Assembly: GCA_036346405.1 (NCBI GenBank)
Contig: CM070561.1
Span: 33,282,838-33,346,837 of the forward strand
Direction: 5' to 3'
Length of the DNA stretch: 64,000 nucleotides
Source: Phyllostachys edulis
Lineage: Eukaryota > Streptophyta > Magnoliopsida > Poales > Poaceae
Position numbers and translations under genes: made by a program. Within the stretch, counting starts at the first letter, position 1. Each line of letters begins with the position of its first letter. Below the pieces are notes generated by a model, which did not search any database, was not told the origin of the DNA, and saw nothing but the letters and a program-made list of their open reading frames with translations. Positions 22,006-34,436 of the stretch are shown here, piece by piece.

Positions 22006-23945
22006 TGTCGCGCCCCGGGTAAGAAACCCCTGGGACCCACTTTGCATTCCGGACCAGTCCCATGGTCAGTGGCTGGTCCGCACAGAGAGCAACAACGATG
22101 TCATCACAACCATACAACAAACTAAAGATGAAGCGGACAAATTAACAATAATAACAACAAAAGACCTTATGGTCAAACTTTTACAGAGGTCTTGCCACGC
22201 AGAGCTAACAACAAGAGAGAGGTTGTAGTGGGAAAACAAAAACACATGGAGGCCACTCGACATGCCCACAGGCAATCGAGTGGAGGACGTCCTAGCACGC
22301 AGGGTCTTCAAAGACCTCCTTTTCCCAGAGGTTGGAGCACCCTGGGAGGTCTTCTTCAGCTGCTGATAACCAGAGGGCACAAGCCATGAGCACTTTGAAT
22401 GTACTCAACAAGCCGTAGGGAATTGTATGCAAATAATATTCATGCAAAGCTCAACAAGGACAACTTTATGGTTACTTTGCAGAAAGCAATATTGAATTGA
22501 AATAGAATAAATAGATTGTAAAGCACAAGTTGAAAGATTATCACATAAGTAGACAAGTTTTCTTTTGAAACAAGCCACGACCACCCTGGTCGCTACCCAG
22601 ACCACTCACGACCACCCTAGTCATGAGCTAGACCACTCACGACCACCCTGGTCGTGAGTCAGACCACTCCAACAAGTTTTGATAAAGTCTACCCCTTGCG
22701 TGAAATCACTAGGCATGTCCATAACCGGGGACACGGCTATTCGAATAGATTTACACTCTACAGAGGTTGTACAGCTTTACCCACAAGACACGAGCTCTCT
22801 AGTTTGTTTGGCACCTGTCGTTGCCCCTGCTCACTTCCTTGGGTAAGCAAGCTAGAGCACGTGACAAGGCCTTTACAAGGTTCTACTTTGACTCAGTTCC
22901 GCTCGCTAAGGTTTCGCCTTTCTAACCCCCTCTTGCGCCAAGTGTGGGCGTCTAACCCAGGTCCTTCCACACTTCCACCAAAACGGAACTGAATCAAAGC
23001 ATTGCCAATTAGTTGGCCAGGTCCACCCCATCCTGGACATGTGGTTGCATGACGTGGCCCGGATTGAACTCTTACAAGGTTAAGTCCTTAGTGGGTGCTC
23101 AGGCGAGACCTCCTCATCCCAGTGTGCTTCCTGCACCCCCTTTACTGGACAATCACTCGCTTGAGCAAAACATTTTGGGTTCCACTCGGCCAATGACCAC
23201 CCTAGCCATGGCACCATAAATTTTAATAGCGGCCATGTAGGTCAGTCCACGCTTGTCAAGACAACACATGCCAAGACAAAACATGCCCCAATTCCATATT
23301 CACTTAGTCAAGTTCAACATTAAAGAGACAGGTGATCGAGACAACGCATAACTAAGCAGGTCTAAGCAATATACGCACCCATGTTGGTTATCACAAAGAG
23401 GTCCAACTAAGAATACCCAACCTATGGTGGTGTAAAGGTACATGTCAACATGTCCATCTCAAGTATTCAAGGAGTCATATTGTCAAGAAGGTGTTTAGCT
23501 AATTCCCAAAACCAGTTTTATACAAATAGGCATGCATGTTGATATAAAACAATATACTTTTTGCAAACTAGGTTCAACATGATCAAAGGTCTACGACTTG
23601 CCTTCGATGTAGAGCTAGGGTTCTTCGGTAGAGGTTGCTAGTTCCACGAACTCTTCAGTGAAGCCAAAATCTACATGCGCGAAAAAGAGCCAAATAAATA
23701 CAATGAATTCAAATAAAACCAAAACCACCAAATAAGAACCAAAAGAGAAACACCGAAGCAGAAACAGACTCTCGGGAGGAGGTCCAAAGGAGGAGGTCCT
23801 AAGGAGGAGGTCCACAAGAGGAGGTCCTGAGGAGAATGTCCATAGGAGGTCCAAAGGAGGAGGTCCTGAGGAGGATACAACTACCCACGTGGTCGTAAAG
23901 AGATACAACCACGCAGCGTGGTCGTGAGAGCAAAAAGAGAATAAG
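22006..23945 (-). mobile_element. LTR D (antisense), 3' half
   Basis: On the minus strand this stretch ends GGGGCGCGACA at 22006. It carries, in reverse, the conserved gtgggtaaagctgtac block, the CTATTCGAATAG palindrome (22737-22748) and the stem-loop (22388-22406). Antisense GACCTCC repeats fill 23765-23880. It belongs with 29296 to about 29984; solo LTR E splits the two. Confidence 0.75.
22388..22406 (-). other. conserved LTR stem-loop, copy 4 (LTR D)
   Basis: On the minus strand GAGTAC-ATTCAAA-GTGCTC: one U-G wobble, an intermediate between the two paired forms. Confidence 0.6.
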
Positions 23946-24489
23946 TGTAACATCCCAAATGTATAAATGGGCGTGTGTTTCAAATGTAAGAAAATGTGTA
24001 GAAATTAAAACTTTTTCTCACATCTTGAAACTCTTGAACTCTTCTATAATTCTTGTCAAGAGTTGTGGAATTCAAAAACATAAAGCTTCGGTTGATTAAA
24101 GTCAAACCCTTATTCAACTTGTCACAAATCTTGTGCCAATCTTTGGGAAATATTTTTCCTTGGTTCTAGGAATGATGTGTGACCCCTCTGAATTATTTCA
24201 TAATTTTTTGAAATTATTTGATAATTTTTGGAGGTAAGTCAAACCAATTCTTCAATTGGTCAAACCCTAGAACAGCCTTAATGAATTTTTGGAGAAAAAT
24301 ACAGTATACAAAAACCTCTAGAAATTTTATGTAAGCTTAATCCTAGAGTGAGGAAGCTCTAGTTAAAATTTTGGAATTTTTGGAGTTAGTTTGCTACCTC
24401 TAAAAATTCCTCCAACCTCAACCTTCAAATTTAAATTCAAATCTGGCACTGTTCCTTGGGTCCGAGCCGCTTTCCAAGCGGGTCGAACC

Positions 24490-25560
24490 CAATCAAGCCC
24501 CCACTGCCATGAGCTCCTCCTTCACAGGAGGTCGTGCTGTTGGATCAAAATCAACGGCCACGACCTCCGCCACAACCAACCCACTTCCGGCTCACCGAGC
24601 CCTCATAGCGAGGTCGTGTCCGTTGGATCCGCATCCAACAGCCACGACCTCCCCTCTCATCTCGTCACCGTCAGATGGAGATCTCACAGCCACGACCTCC
24701 CCTCCCTTTTCAGTGTCTTGCCTAACGGCCCAGACCTCCCGCACCCCAGTTCGTCGCCATTGGATTGAAATCCAATGGCCACGACCTCCCCTCTCATCTC
24801 GTCGCCATCAGATTAAGATCTCACGGCCACGACCTCCCCACCTCTTTTCCGCGTCGTGCGCAACCACCACGACCTCCCCTCTAGGTTGTACACCATCGGA
24901 TCGAGATCCACTAGCCACGACCTCTCATCCCCGTTGTGCGCCATTGGATCGAGATCCAACAGCCACGACCTCCTCCCCCGTTTCAGCGCCGAGCGTAATG
25001 GCCATGATCTCCCTCCTCTGTTCAGTGCCTTTGGATGTAAATCCAACGGTCCTGACATCCCTCTCTGTTGTGCACCTTTGGATTGAAATCCAATGGCCAC
25101 GACCTCCCTTTGCGTCGTGCGCAACGCCCACGACCTCCCCTCATCGTGGTGCACTATTGGATCAAAATCCAACCGCCACGACCTCCCTTTGCGTCGTGCG
25201 CAAAGCCCACGACCTTCCCTCTCTGTGGTGTGCCGTTGGATCAAAATCCAACAGCCACGACCTCCCCTCGATGTTGTGCGCCCTTGGATGTAAATCTAAA
25301 GGCCACGACCTCTCATCTCTTGTCAGCGTCACACGCAGCGGGCAAGACCTCCCCGCCTTTGGTGGTCGCCCTTGGATGCAAATCCAATGGTCACGACCTC
25401 CTATCTCCTTCAGCGCGTGACCTCCCCTTTTCGTTTCGCAACCATGTGATGGAGATCTAGCGGCTGCGACCTCCCCAATTGAGATCTTGTGGTCGCGACC
25501 TCCCCCTTCCCCTTCAGACCCCCCAAATCAGATCCAAGGGTCACGACCTCCCAACCTTTC
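24490..25560 (+). repeat. GACCTCC array with TTGGAT...ATCCAA palindromes
   Basis: The unit is roughly CCATTGGATC-N(3-6)-ATCCAANGGCCACGACCTCCC, repeated about every 50-70 bp with varied spacers. Examples of the palindrome are TTGGATCAAAATCCAA (25156), TTGGATTGAAATCCAA (25078) and TTGGATGTAAATCCAA (25029). The array lies in the putative U3, upstream of the weak TATA. Confidence 0.85.
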
Positions 25561-28500
25561 TTATCGAACGGTTGATCTCAGCCCTGTTCTTCTCCTTCCT
25601 CGGGCTCGCGCGCGTGCGCCATGGCAGAGGGAGGGCAGGGCCTTGTCACTTTCCAACAGCTCTTTTGCTGCCAGCATTAAATGCGGGTCAGCTTTCCACC
25701 CCCAAAGTCCTATTCAGACCTGCCCCCATCCCCTCCACGTCCTTGTCTGAGCCATGGATCGAGCCATGGGCTAAGCTCACCATGGAGCTTAACCCTAGCT
25801 CATGGCCTCTGCTCCCCGGCTTTATATGGTCCCCTAGCACCTCCTTGGTTCCCTTTAAACACCTCCTCCATCGCTTCTCGGTTCTCAGGAGCTCAAGTGT
25901 TCAAGCCCCTTGGTCACATTGTTGCACCTCGAGCTCCTCGGTGACAGGTCCCAAAGGCTTTTCCTCTCCTCTCTGTGCTCCAGCTTGAACCTCTCATCTC
26001 GGTGGACCTTACCCCTAACTCAATTTTGGTTGACCTCTTCAGGGAGCAGCTGAAATTGGAGTTTCCTCTTTTCGGCCGTGAGCATCCCCCTTTCTTCTCC
26101 ATCGCCGGTGAGTGCTCTATTTCTCAATTCCTCGCTCTAGAACCTTTCTGGAGCTTTATGGGATCCAATGTGATGACCCGGTGCTGTTAATTTTGCCCAG
26201 GTCCTCTCCTCCACATTGTCCTCCTCGACGCCGACAAGGTCCTCCTCCAGCTGAGCTCCTCAGTCCTCCTCGGGTCCTCCCTGCACCTAGGTAACCTTCT
26301 AAGTAGTCCCTAGATGTGTGGGCACCCGCCAGGCGGTCAAGCAGAGCTTTCATTCATTTTCGCCATTAGCAGTGCTACCGCTACCGCCTCTCTCTGGCTC
26401 GTCGGTGCTCTAGTCCACCACCGCAGGTGTGAGTGGTACCAGCAGCAGACTGCTATTATGCGCACCTGCACTGCACCCATTTGCACCACCGTGCCGTAGG
26501 TCGCCGGCGGTGAGGAGATCTTCGCCGTTGGGTGTGTTGTCGGACGAGTCCGACAACTATAGCAGCTCGTTAGGGTCGTCCGTGTTTAGATCTGGGGCTC
26601 AGATTGCCCGGGGGTTCGCGTGTGCGCTGTGTGCGTTGGTCGCGAGCCGTCCATCTCGTGATCAATGGTCCACGACCTCCGCCCGCTCAAGCTGAAGTTC
26701 CAACGCAGCGCCAGCGATCCAATCTGGACCGTCTGATGCATCATCGACGGTCCGCATTCGTTGGTTCCACGTGGGCGTGAGCGCGCGTTGCCGGCAGGTC
26801 TTGGGCCATCCGATCCAGGATCAACGGCCCAGGTTCGTCCGCGTCGAATCGATTTTAGGATTTTCCGATGGAATTATTTGTGAACTGAAAAAGGTAATGA
26901 ACTTTGAAAATGCATAACTATTTCATTTTAGCTCCATTTGAGTTGATTCAAATTTTGGTAGCTCTAGTTTGAACTGAGCTTTAATCTAAAAATGGTTGTG
27001 AGCTCAGTTCGGCTCCAGAAAATGGATTTGCAAATTGGTTTAGAAATAGACTTTTAATGTTGCTCCAAAATTTGCAATTAACTTGTAAAATGCATAAGTA
27101 ATTCTCTATAGATCCTTTTTGAGTGAATCCAACTTTGTTGGATTCCTCTATTAGTGTACTAAATGGTAGAATAGGATTTAGGCATGTCACTATTTTCAAA
27201 AGAGTTGTGGGTGCATGTTTCTTGTGTTCTTTTGCATGTCTTTGAAAAATCATAAAACATGCATCATGGCTCCAAATGAGGTGAACTCAATTGTGTTATT
27301 CATCTCATGAGGTGCTTGATTTACCATAAAAATTTCAGGTGCAACACCTCTTTGGAAAATTGTGCTAGGGAATTTAATTCGGATGAACAGTAACCGATTT
27401 GAATTATCCAGCAATTTCCAGGCTGAGCAGATTTGTTTTGGTCATAACTTTTGCATTAAGAATCCAAATCAATTAGATCTTATTGCTAAATTCTTTAAAA
27501 ATCATTCTCTAGCTGCTGTAAGAATTTCAGACCATTTGGAGAAAGTTTTCTGTTGAGCCTTTTCGGTTTTCATCGTTCTTATCGGTTCTTTATCGCTTTT
27601 TCGTTAGGTGCCGATGAGTGCGTTGATCCCATGAGCGAACCTTTGCAGCATAGTGAACAGCTCCAGCAAGGCAAGCAGTTTGATCATATCCATTATGTCC
27701 CATTACTTTAAAGTCTAATATATTGTTTAACTTGTATGTATGCATTGCTATTTTGTTGTTAAATGATATCGATTAGTGATCCTATAGATGCATATTCTAT
27801 AGGTAAATGTTCATTCTCTACTACTAAGCCTAGGATTATCTTGCTGTGATGTAGAGTTCGATGGATGGACTCTTCTCACTTAGTAGTTTGCGTTGATAAT
27901 GCTTAGGAATGCTTAGATAACGGTAGAAATGGGCGGTTGTCGACATTATGTCGATGACCTTGATCACACAAAAATTATTATTCCATTATGTCCAGCACTT
28001 GTGCTTTGTTAATTTGTAAAGTCAAAACAAAACTGAAAATGGAAACTATTTGGACTTGGGCACAATGGATGATGGTGTGATTTGTTGGGTTGTGGAATGG
28101 TGCCTAAGTCAACAAGGACCGAACATCTAGTTACACTAAACCAAGCAATTTTGCGTGCTAACCACACGAGGGGGATATGGGACCTCTCTTGACTAAGTAC
28201 TTTGGCGTGTGTTAGCTTTGAGTTGCATGGTGGGCTATTGGGTGAGCAGTAGTGGGGCTTATCCACTGCAAGGAGCACCATCCGTATAAGGGGGTGAGCA
28301 TCTTTGATGACTCCACATCAACGTATGGGGATGTTGTATCCCCATATGGGCAACTCATTGTTGGCACACAATATTGGAAATGTCTCGTTGGACTTAGCTA
28401 TGCCGGCATACCAAAGGAAGTGTGCTAATAGCTTGGCGAAAAGGCGGTCTGACGTGTGGGTACATTGGTACACCCCTACAGGGTTCAAACTATTCGAATA

Positions 28501-28844
28501 GCCTTGTCCTAGGTTATGGACACGCTTGGGGAAGTCTTTCGAGAGTTAGACTACAACCTTTAATTAAAACTTGACATGGGTGGTATGAATGGGTAATTCA
28601 TGCTATTGTTGGGTGACTATTGGGTTAGTCACTTCCAGGATTGTTGTTGTCATCTATCTATTGTTATTATGTTGTTGTCTCGCTGTTATTTGCAAATTAA
28701 AAATGAATTGCAAAACTGCTTTGAATCTATTTAATTATTGCAAATGAAAACTTGCTTTATGCTGAAAATAACATACAGCCTCCACTTAAATAAGCTTGCA
28801 TGTAGCATATGTATAGGTCTGTTACCCTTACATGTCAGTCTTGC

Positions 28845-28862
28845 GAGTACATTTTTGTACTC
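28845..28862 (+). other. conserved LTR stem-loop, copy 5 (solo LTR E)
   Basis: GAGTAC-ATTTTT-GTACTC, a perfect stem with T-A in place of C-G. Confidence 0.65.
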
Positions 28863-29295
28863 ATTTGCTTTACTTAATAACTTTGTTGCAGAGGAGGTGG
28901 AGCCCCAAGGGAACTTTTGTGAGATGTGCTGTGGTTGGGACGACTAGCTTGGCGGCCCGGTCGGTTGCCTTGTGGGCTTTAGGCAAACCGTATGGCTTTT
29001 GTTTATCGCCATCTTATGGCTTTTGCTTCCGCTGTTATTTATCTTCCTTAGTTGTTATTTGGCCGGTCGGCCCCTTTTGTAATAACTCTCTATTATGTAT
29101 GTCTTTTGTTTAATCTAGCTAGTTCGTGCTTTGGTTCTATGTCTTGTATGAAATTGATGCATGATTTTGTAAAGGGGTGTGTATACTGCATTTCTGGGAA
29201 GTATACATATCTCGAAGACACGGGTTATTTTGTTTGTGATGCTAGGGTCAATGGATGACTAAGCATTACAAGCCAAATAAGCCGGGGTCCTCACA

Positions 29296-29984
29296 ACAAG
29301 GCACGGAGAAACTCACCCGGATAGAAAGAGATAGAAAGAGGAAAGATAGGAGGAGGACGGCGAATGGTGCGGGCGCTCCAGCGAGTTCTGCGGCGGCGAG
29401 GAGGTCGAAGATGGCGCAAGCTCCAGTGAGCTCCTTGGCAACGAGGAGGGCTCTAGTGAACTCCTTGGCGAAAACTCCAAGCACAGAAACTGGGGTGAGA
29501 GTAGGAGAGAGCTGGGTGAGGAAAAGGTGATGATGGAGGGCTGCTTAGGCTTTTATAGCCAAGGAAAACTGAAAGAGCAGCTGAGGAACTCAAAGACACA
29601 CGTGTTCAAGGGTAGGTGAAGGAGAAGATGGGAGCAGGTCTGGGAGGAGACAAGAGGGGAAACGGGTACTGCAAAAAGCAGCAGCATTAAATGCGACGCA
29701 ACAACATTTAATGCGCCTGAACCTTTGCGTTAGAAGTGACGCGAAGAGAGGAAGAAGAAGGTGAGCAGGACTGGCAGGTGGGCCAGTCAAAGCTAGAGAG
29801 GGGTGGTCAAAATAAAGAGGAGGTCCTAATCACTGGGGAGGTCGTGACCAACGGGGTGGTCTTTGCAAAAAGACCGAGAGGGTAGTCTTGACACAAGAGG
29901 ATGTCGCGGCACAAGGGGAGGTCGCGGCACAAGGGGAGGTCGCGGCCCGAGGGGGTGGTCTTTGTAAAAGACCTCCTTTTCAGC
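29296..29984 (-). mobile_element. LTR D (antisense), promoter-side piece
   Basis: It continues LTR D after solo LTR E. On the minus strand it has GACCTCC-type repeats (29820-29970), then a TATA box (29551-29557) and a leader. The expected LTR start (TGTAACATCC on the minus strand) is absent, so the 5' part is deleted; the right boundary near 29984 is approximate. Together the two pieces are about 2.6 kb against 5.35 kb for LTR E. Confidence 0.6.
29551..29557 (-). promoter_or_regulatory. TATA box of antisense LTR D
   Basis: The minus strand reads ggcTATAAAAgc, with GACCTCC repeats upstream, like the other LTRs of this group. Confidence 0.6.
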
Positions 29985-30609
29985 CAAACCCTAGCTAGCA
30001 CCCAGGCGCACCCGTCAGCTCGAGCCGGTTCCCTCGTGTGAGCATGTGTACGCGCCCAGGATGCTGTCACGCCGCCGCCTTATCGTCTGAGCTACCCACG
30101 CATGCCAAGGCGCTATAAAAGCCACCCCGTGTGCCCTCGCTTTTTCCCGACCCCGCCGCCATTTGTGTCGTAGGCTATCTCGTCGTCTACATCTCCGTAA
30201 GCACTGAAGTGCTACCATCTTCTTCAGCACCATCATGGCCTTCCCCATTTCAATCTCTAGCGACGATCCTACCTCAGTCTGCCTCCTTCCACTGTCAGCT
30301 TCGCACCAACATCCATCGTCGTTTCCACCCGTCGGACGGAGCACCAAGCCCCACATCACTACCGCCGGCCTTGTCTTCCTCAACGTGTCTTCCCCAACAC
30401 CAGTAAGCCACTGCTGGTTTGGTTTGCCACCCTTGGCAAATGCTGAACCAATTCCCTCCGGCCAACCCTTGCCCTACGTCTCCTTGTTGTTTTCCCTCTA
30501 TCAACTCATCTTCTTCGGCACCAAAGCTCTGCCACCACGCTCCCTTATCGCTGCCGCAGCACATCTCCGACGCCGGCAAGTCTCAGTGCATCTCCGACTA
30601 AGCCATCGC
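29985..30609 (+). mobile_element. LTR C, second piece with TATA box
   Basis: A GC-rich stretch with TATAAAAG at 30114-30121, followed by a C-rich leader like those of the related LTRs. It ends at the target duplication atcgc (30605-30609) of element F. Compared with the solo LTR at 12861, several hundred bases between this piece and 21640-22005 are missing, so a deletion accompanied or followed the LTR D insertion. The 138-aa frame 30235-30651 spans the LTR junction and is not a gene. Confidence 0.6.
30114..30121 (+). promoter_or_regulatory. TATA box of LTR C
   Basis: TATAAAAG in aaggcgcTATAAAAGcc, in the same context as the TATA boxes at 13737 and 31453. Confidence 0.6.
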
Positions 30610-31452
30610 TGTAACATCCCAAAGTGCTGTTACCAAAATAAAATTACATAAAGTTACTATTTTGTTGGTTTTCCTGAAATTTGAAAGAGTTTTATTGCTT
30701 CTTTTGAATTTTCGAGGTTTTAAAAGTCAAAAGTAAAATTTATTAAAGTTTTTGAAGTTTTATTTGAGTTAAAGTTGAAAAATTAAAATTAAATTAATTT
30801 CTGGAATTTTAAAAAGCTTTTCCTTAATTATTTTTAAAGCCAAATAATTTATTTGCAAAATTAAAAGCCAACTTTAAGTTGGAAATAAATTTGTTAAGTC
30901 CAAAATAACTCCAGAAATTTCTGTGAATTTTTCTAGAATTTTTGGATTTTATTTGCTATTTTCTAAAGCTTAATTGAATTACTTGGATTATTTAAAATGC
31001 TAAATCTTTAAAAATTCTCTCCACTGTTTTGGGCCGAAACCCAAAAAAGCGGCCCATTCCTCCCCACGTGCGCACGACCCATTTGGCCCGACAGTTGCTC
31101 CACCGCGTGTGATCGCCGCCGTTGGATCCCGATCGAATGGCTGTCTAACGCCGACTCCATTTCCTCTCTTTTTCTTTCACCGACGCGTGGGCCCGCCACC
31201 GACCTGTCTTCCTCCTCCCCTTTCTTCTCTGCGCGGCCAAGCCCGACGCCACCATGACTACGTGCACGAAGCTCCGTCTCAACCGCGTTTTTTCTCCTCT
31301 TAACTCGCGCATTCAAGCGCATTCAATCCTCCTAACTCCGCCGCCTCCCTCTCGGACCGTTTCCCCCTCCCTCGCGCACGTAACCGACGAGATCGAGTAA
31401 CGGCCGCCGCCGCCCCGCACCACAATCCCCTCCCCTGGTGCCCCTCGGCCCC

Positions 31453-31460
31453 TATAAAAG
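31453..31460 (+). promoter_or_regulatory. TATA box of element F 5' LTR
   Basis: TATAAAAG in cggcccCTATAAAAGgaagg, at the same offset (about 845 bp) from the LTR start as in solo LTR 12861-16117. Confidence 0.7.
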
Positions 31461-33540
31461 GAAGGCTCCGGTGCCCCGTTCTCCCCTCATCTCATTCCCA
31501 TCATCCACTTCTTCCCTCTCCCTTCGTGCTCATCGAATTTTGGAATTGAACCGCGAAGCCCGAAGCTACCTCTGCCGCCGAATTCCTCGTCGTCGACGCC
31601 GTTTCGACCACCCTGACCTCACCGTCGGCATCACCATCACTCGGGCCACCCCGTGCACTCAACCGTTTGCCCTGGGAGCCACCGAAACGCCACCATCGCC
31701 ACAAGGCCGTCGCCGCCGCCGCATTCTACCTCGCCGCTGGTCACTCCGTCGTGCCCACTCACATCCAAGGTGAGCCCTAGCTTCCATGTTGTCCCCCCTC
31801 TCCGATGAGCCCATCGCCGCACCTCGCCGTGGCGCAAGCGCCGGCCAGCGTTGGTCCCAGAGCCGGCGCCGTCGCTATGACAACGTGGCATAGCCACCTC
31901 ACCTCCAAATGTCGCCACCTCATCACCTTTTACCCATGTGGTAGTGACATGGATGCCTAGTCACCTGCCATGTGGCATTTCTTTTTTTTTTACAAAATCA
32001 ATTCAGCCAAAACATAATGCTGATGTCATCTTTAGCTTTTTCTATAGAAAAATAATTCCGAAATTCAGAAAATTCCTAATTCCTTCATTTCATGTGATTT
32101 TGAAACTTCCCGGGGTTCGTTCTCCTTCATACGAACTCCGATTTCATCGATTCAAATTTATAAATTTATATAAATTCAAGATCTAGCAAACAAAATAAAA
32201 ATTATTTAATTTGGAGTTCATTTGATCATCATTTGAATTTTTTTGAATTTGGCTTATTTTTGTGTATAGATTTCGACGACATCGGAGAGTTAGTTTTCGA
32301 CGCCGTTTAAGAACAACAACCAATCAAGCAAGGCAAGTTACATCTTTGATCATATTTGAGCCCATTATTTCAAATTATTTAAATTCTATTTTAAATTATT
32401 ATTGCATGCATATTTTTATCCAGTTATTTAAATTCTTGTTTGAAATTTATAGTTATGCCTAAATCGTTTGTAAGGCCAATATTGATATTGAATCAAACAT
32501 ATTGTCACCCTAGATAAAACCTAGTTGATACGATAGTATGAACTGGGATCATTTTGAGAAAAAAATATGCTTAGCCATGCTTAAACCCAAAAATGTTTGA
32601 TTTGGGAACTTTCAACCAAAAAATCAAATGTTGTTTAAAAATCTATGGCATTAGTTTGTCATGGAAGATTTTTGCAAATGATTTTGAAAAGCAAAAGGAA
32701 AAGTTGGTTTGTACTTGGGCGAAATGGATGGTTGGTGGGTGCAGGTTTATGCATGGGTTCAACCTGGTCAGGGTTGAGGCCCAGGGTTTTTATTGGAAGT
32801 CGCCCAAGTCAGTTAAGGACTGGTCTTCGAGCCGCATCTTGCTAAGCTACGATCGTACTAACACATGTCCTGAGAATGGGGAGGGGACTTGGCTGACTAA
32901 CTTGCAATGTTCCACCATGGTTGTTCCCTTCAGATGCGGTGGGTAGTCATGTTATGACCTATGTTAGTCCCACCTGGCGCAAGAGGGGGCCTGAACCCGG
33001 CGGATGGTCAGTCCAAAGGGGGCGAAACCTTTGCGAGGGGGGACTACGGTGGAATGGCGCATTGTAAAGGCCTTGGCACGTGCTCTAGACCACTTACGTA
33101 AGGTAGTGAGCAGTGGCATAGATATATGCCGGACAAACTAGAGAATTCGTGTCATGTGGGTAAAGTTGTACAACCTCTGCACAGTGTTAAGAACTATTTG
33201 AATAGCCGTGTCCACGGTCATGGACATGCTTGGCAAAGCCACTCAAAGTTAGACTTTGGTTTTGATTTCAAAATGATTTGTCAAATGATTTCTATCCAAA
33301 TGGGAATTGGGCGGGAAGCCATGTGATAGGAGGGTATCCTTCACCATTCTTTTGTGAATGTTATCCGACTATAAAACTTGAGAATTTATAAAATGAATTT
33401 TAGTTATAAACTAACTGCATTGGAACTTAATACAAGTATTTAAAGAAAACATTGCTTTACGCAAATTCAACCAATAATCCTTCCTTTGAGATACCCTTAT
33501 ATGCATGCATTCAATCTATTACTTGACGAGTGTAACTTGT

Positions 33541-33559
33541 GAGCACGGTAGTTGTGCTC
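33541..33559 (+). other. conserved LTR stem-loop, copy 6 (element F 5' LTR)
   Basis: GAGCAC-GGTAGTT-GTGCTC, a perfect stem. Confidence 0.65.
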
Positions 33560-33871
33560 ATATTTGCTTTATGCAAACAAATTTCAGAGGAGAAGGACTT
33601 TGCTACTGGTGTGGATCTCGATGACTAGGCCGCTACCCTAGTTGATTGCCTGTGGCAGATCAGCTAGACTCCACTACTTCTTCATCTTCCACTGTGTTCT
33701 TTATTCTTGGCTTATAAGCCTCTTTTGTAATAAACTCTGTTGATTATTAATTTAATTGTGCGATTTATGGATGTTACCATATTTGTTTACTGTGTGAACT
33801 AGCTACTAATCATAGGACTAGTTCAGAAATACACAGAGGATTTGGGGTGTTACTCCTGGGTCCGACAGAAG

Positions 33872-33883
33872 TGGTATTAGAGC
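33872..33883 (+). other. primer-binding site of element F (tRNA-iMet type)
   Basis: TGGTATTAGAGC lies 4 bases after the LTR end. It differs by one base from the plant initiator-Met site TGGTATCAGAGC, which is intact in element 3. Confidence 0.88.
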
Positions 33884-34436
33884 CATATCGACTGTAGGTC
33901 GTGACCTAGTTAGAATGACCGTTAGTTGAAAAACTTCAAAACTTATTTTATAACAAGAAAAAGAATAATTTGTTCTCTCCTCATCTCGGTCATCTATGTG
34001 TCCTTAGATTCTTCAAAGTAATTCTTCCTTACCTAATTCTCCTTTCACCATTTTGTAATGTTAAATGGATCCTCTTTCCCTTGAAAAATTTCTATAGATG
34101 GTCAACACAATTATTAGCCCTTACGTTCAAGACCACAAGACATGAAGCTGCCAAGAGAGCAACGTCATACAAGAATCATCGAAGACCACGAGCAGAAGAT
34201 ACAATGTCAGCCAAACCATATAGTCTAAGTTTGCCAAGACTCATTCTGTGTGTTGAGTCGTTTGACCAATTTACAATTTTCAATCGATAGAATGTTGCAT
34301 AAAGCTATTAAAGTTTTTCTGGAAAGCTTTTGAGTTGGTTCTTTTGTTTAGGAGTGTTGTTCTATCCACATAGTCTTCTTATTTATCTCTTCCCTATCCT
34401 TTGTCTCCTTCCCTAAACTTTTGGATTAACTGGCAG

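Larger units (their letters stand above)
23946..29295 (+). mobile_element. solo LTR E, Tekay-like, 5.35 kb, with dense GACCTCC array
   Basis: It starts TGTAACATCCCAAATG and ends GGGGTCCTCACA. The flanks are ataag (23941-23945) and acaag (29296-29300), a 5-bp target duplication with one transition. It is collinear with the 5' LTR of element 3 (54592-60146), which starts the same way and ends GGGGTCTCACA. The first 450 bp are AT-rich; 24490-25560 is a GACCTCC array with interspersed TTGGAT...ATCCAA palindromes. A weak TATA (tttatat) lies near 25821. Conserved LTR blocks appear at 28455-28540 and 28845-28862. Overlapping long frames in 24391-26700 are products of the repeat and are not genes. 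Confidence 0.88.
30610..33867 (+). repeat. 5' LTR of element F, 3258 bp
   Basis: It starts TGTAACATCCCAAAGTGCTG and ends GGGTCCGACA. It is collinear with solo LTR 12861-16117, and its first 400 bp match 35637-36030. TATAAAAG at 31453-31460 follows a C-rich stretch. Conserved blocks: gtgggtaaagttgtac at about 33160, then CTATTTGAATAG at about 33194, and a perfect stem-loop GAGCAC...GTGCTC at 33541-33559. Confidence 0.92.

Noticed and set aside
24391..25460. Open frames up to 303 codons in LTR E
   Set aside because: They arise from the stop-poor GACCTCC repeat in several frames at once, with repetitive peptides (SHDLPS, RPRPP). They lie inside an LTR flanked by a target duplication.
29255..30651. 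Open frames of 70-140 residues around LTR D and LTR C
   Set aside because: Several cross LTR junctions (for example 30235-30651 into element F), and the peptides look like translated low-complexity leader.
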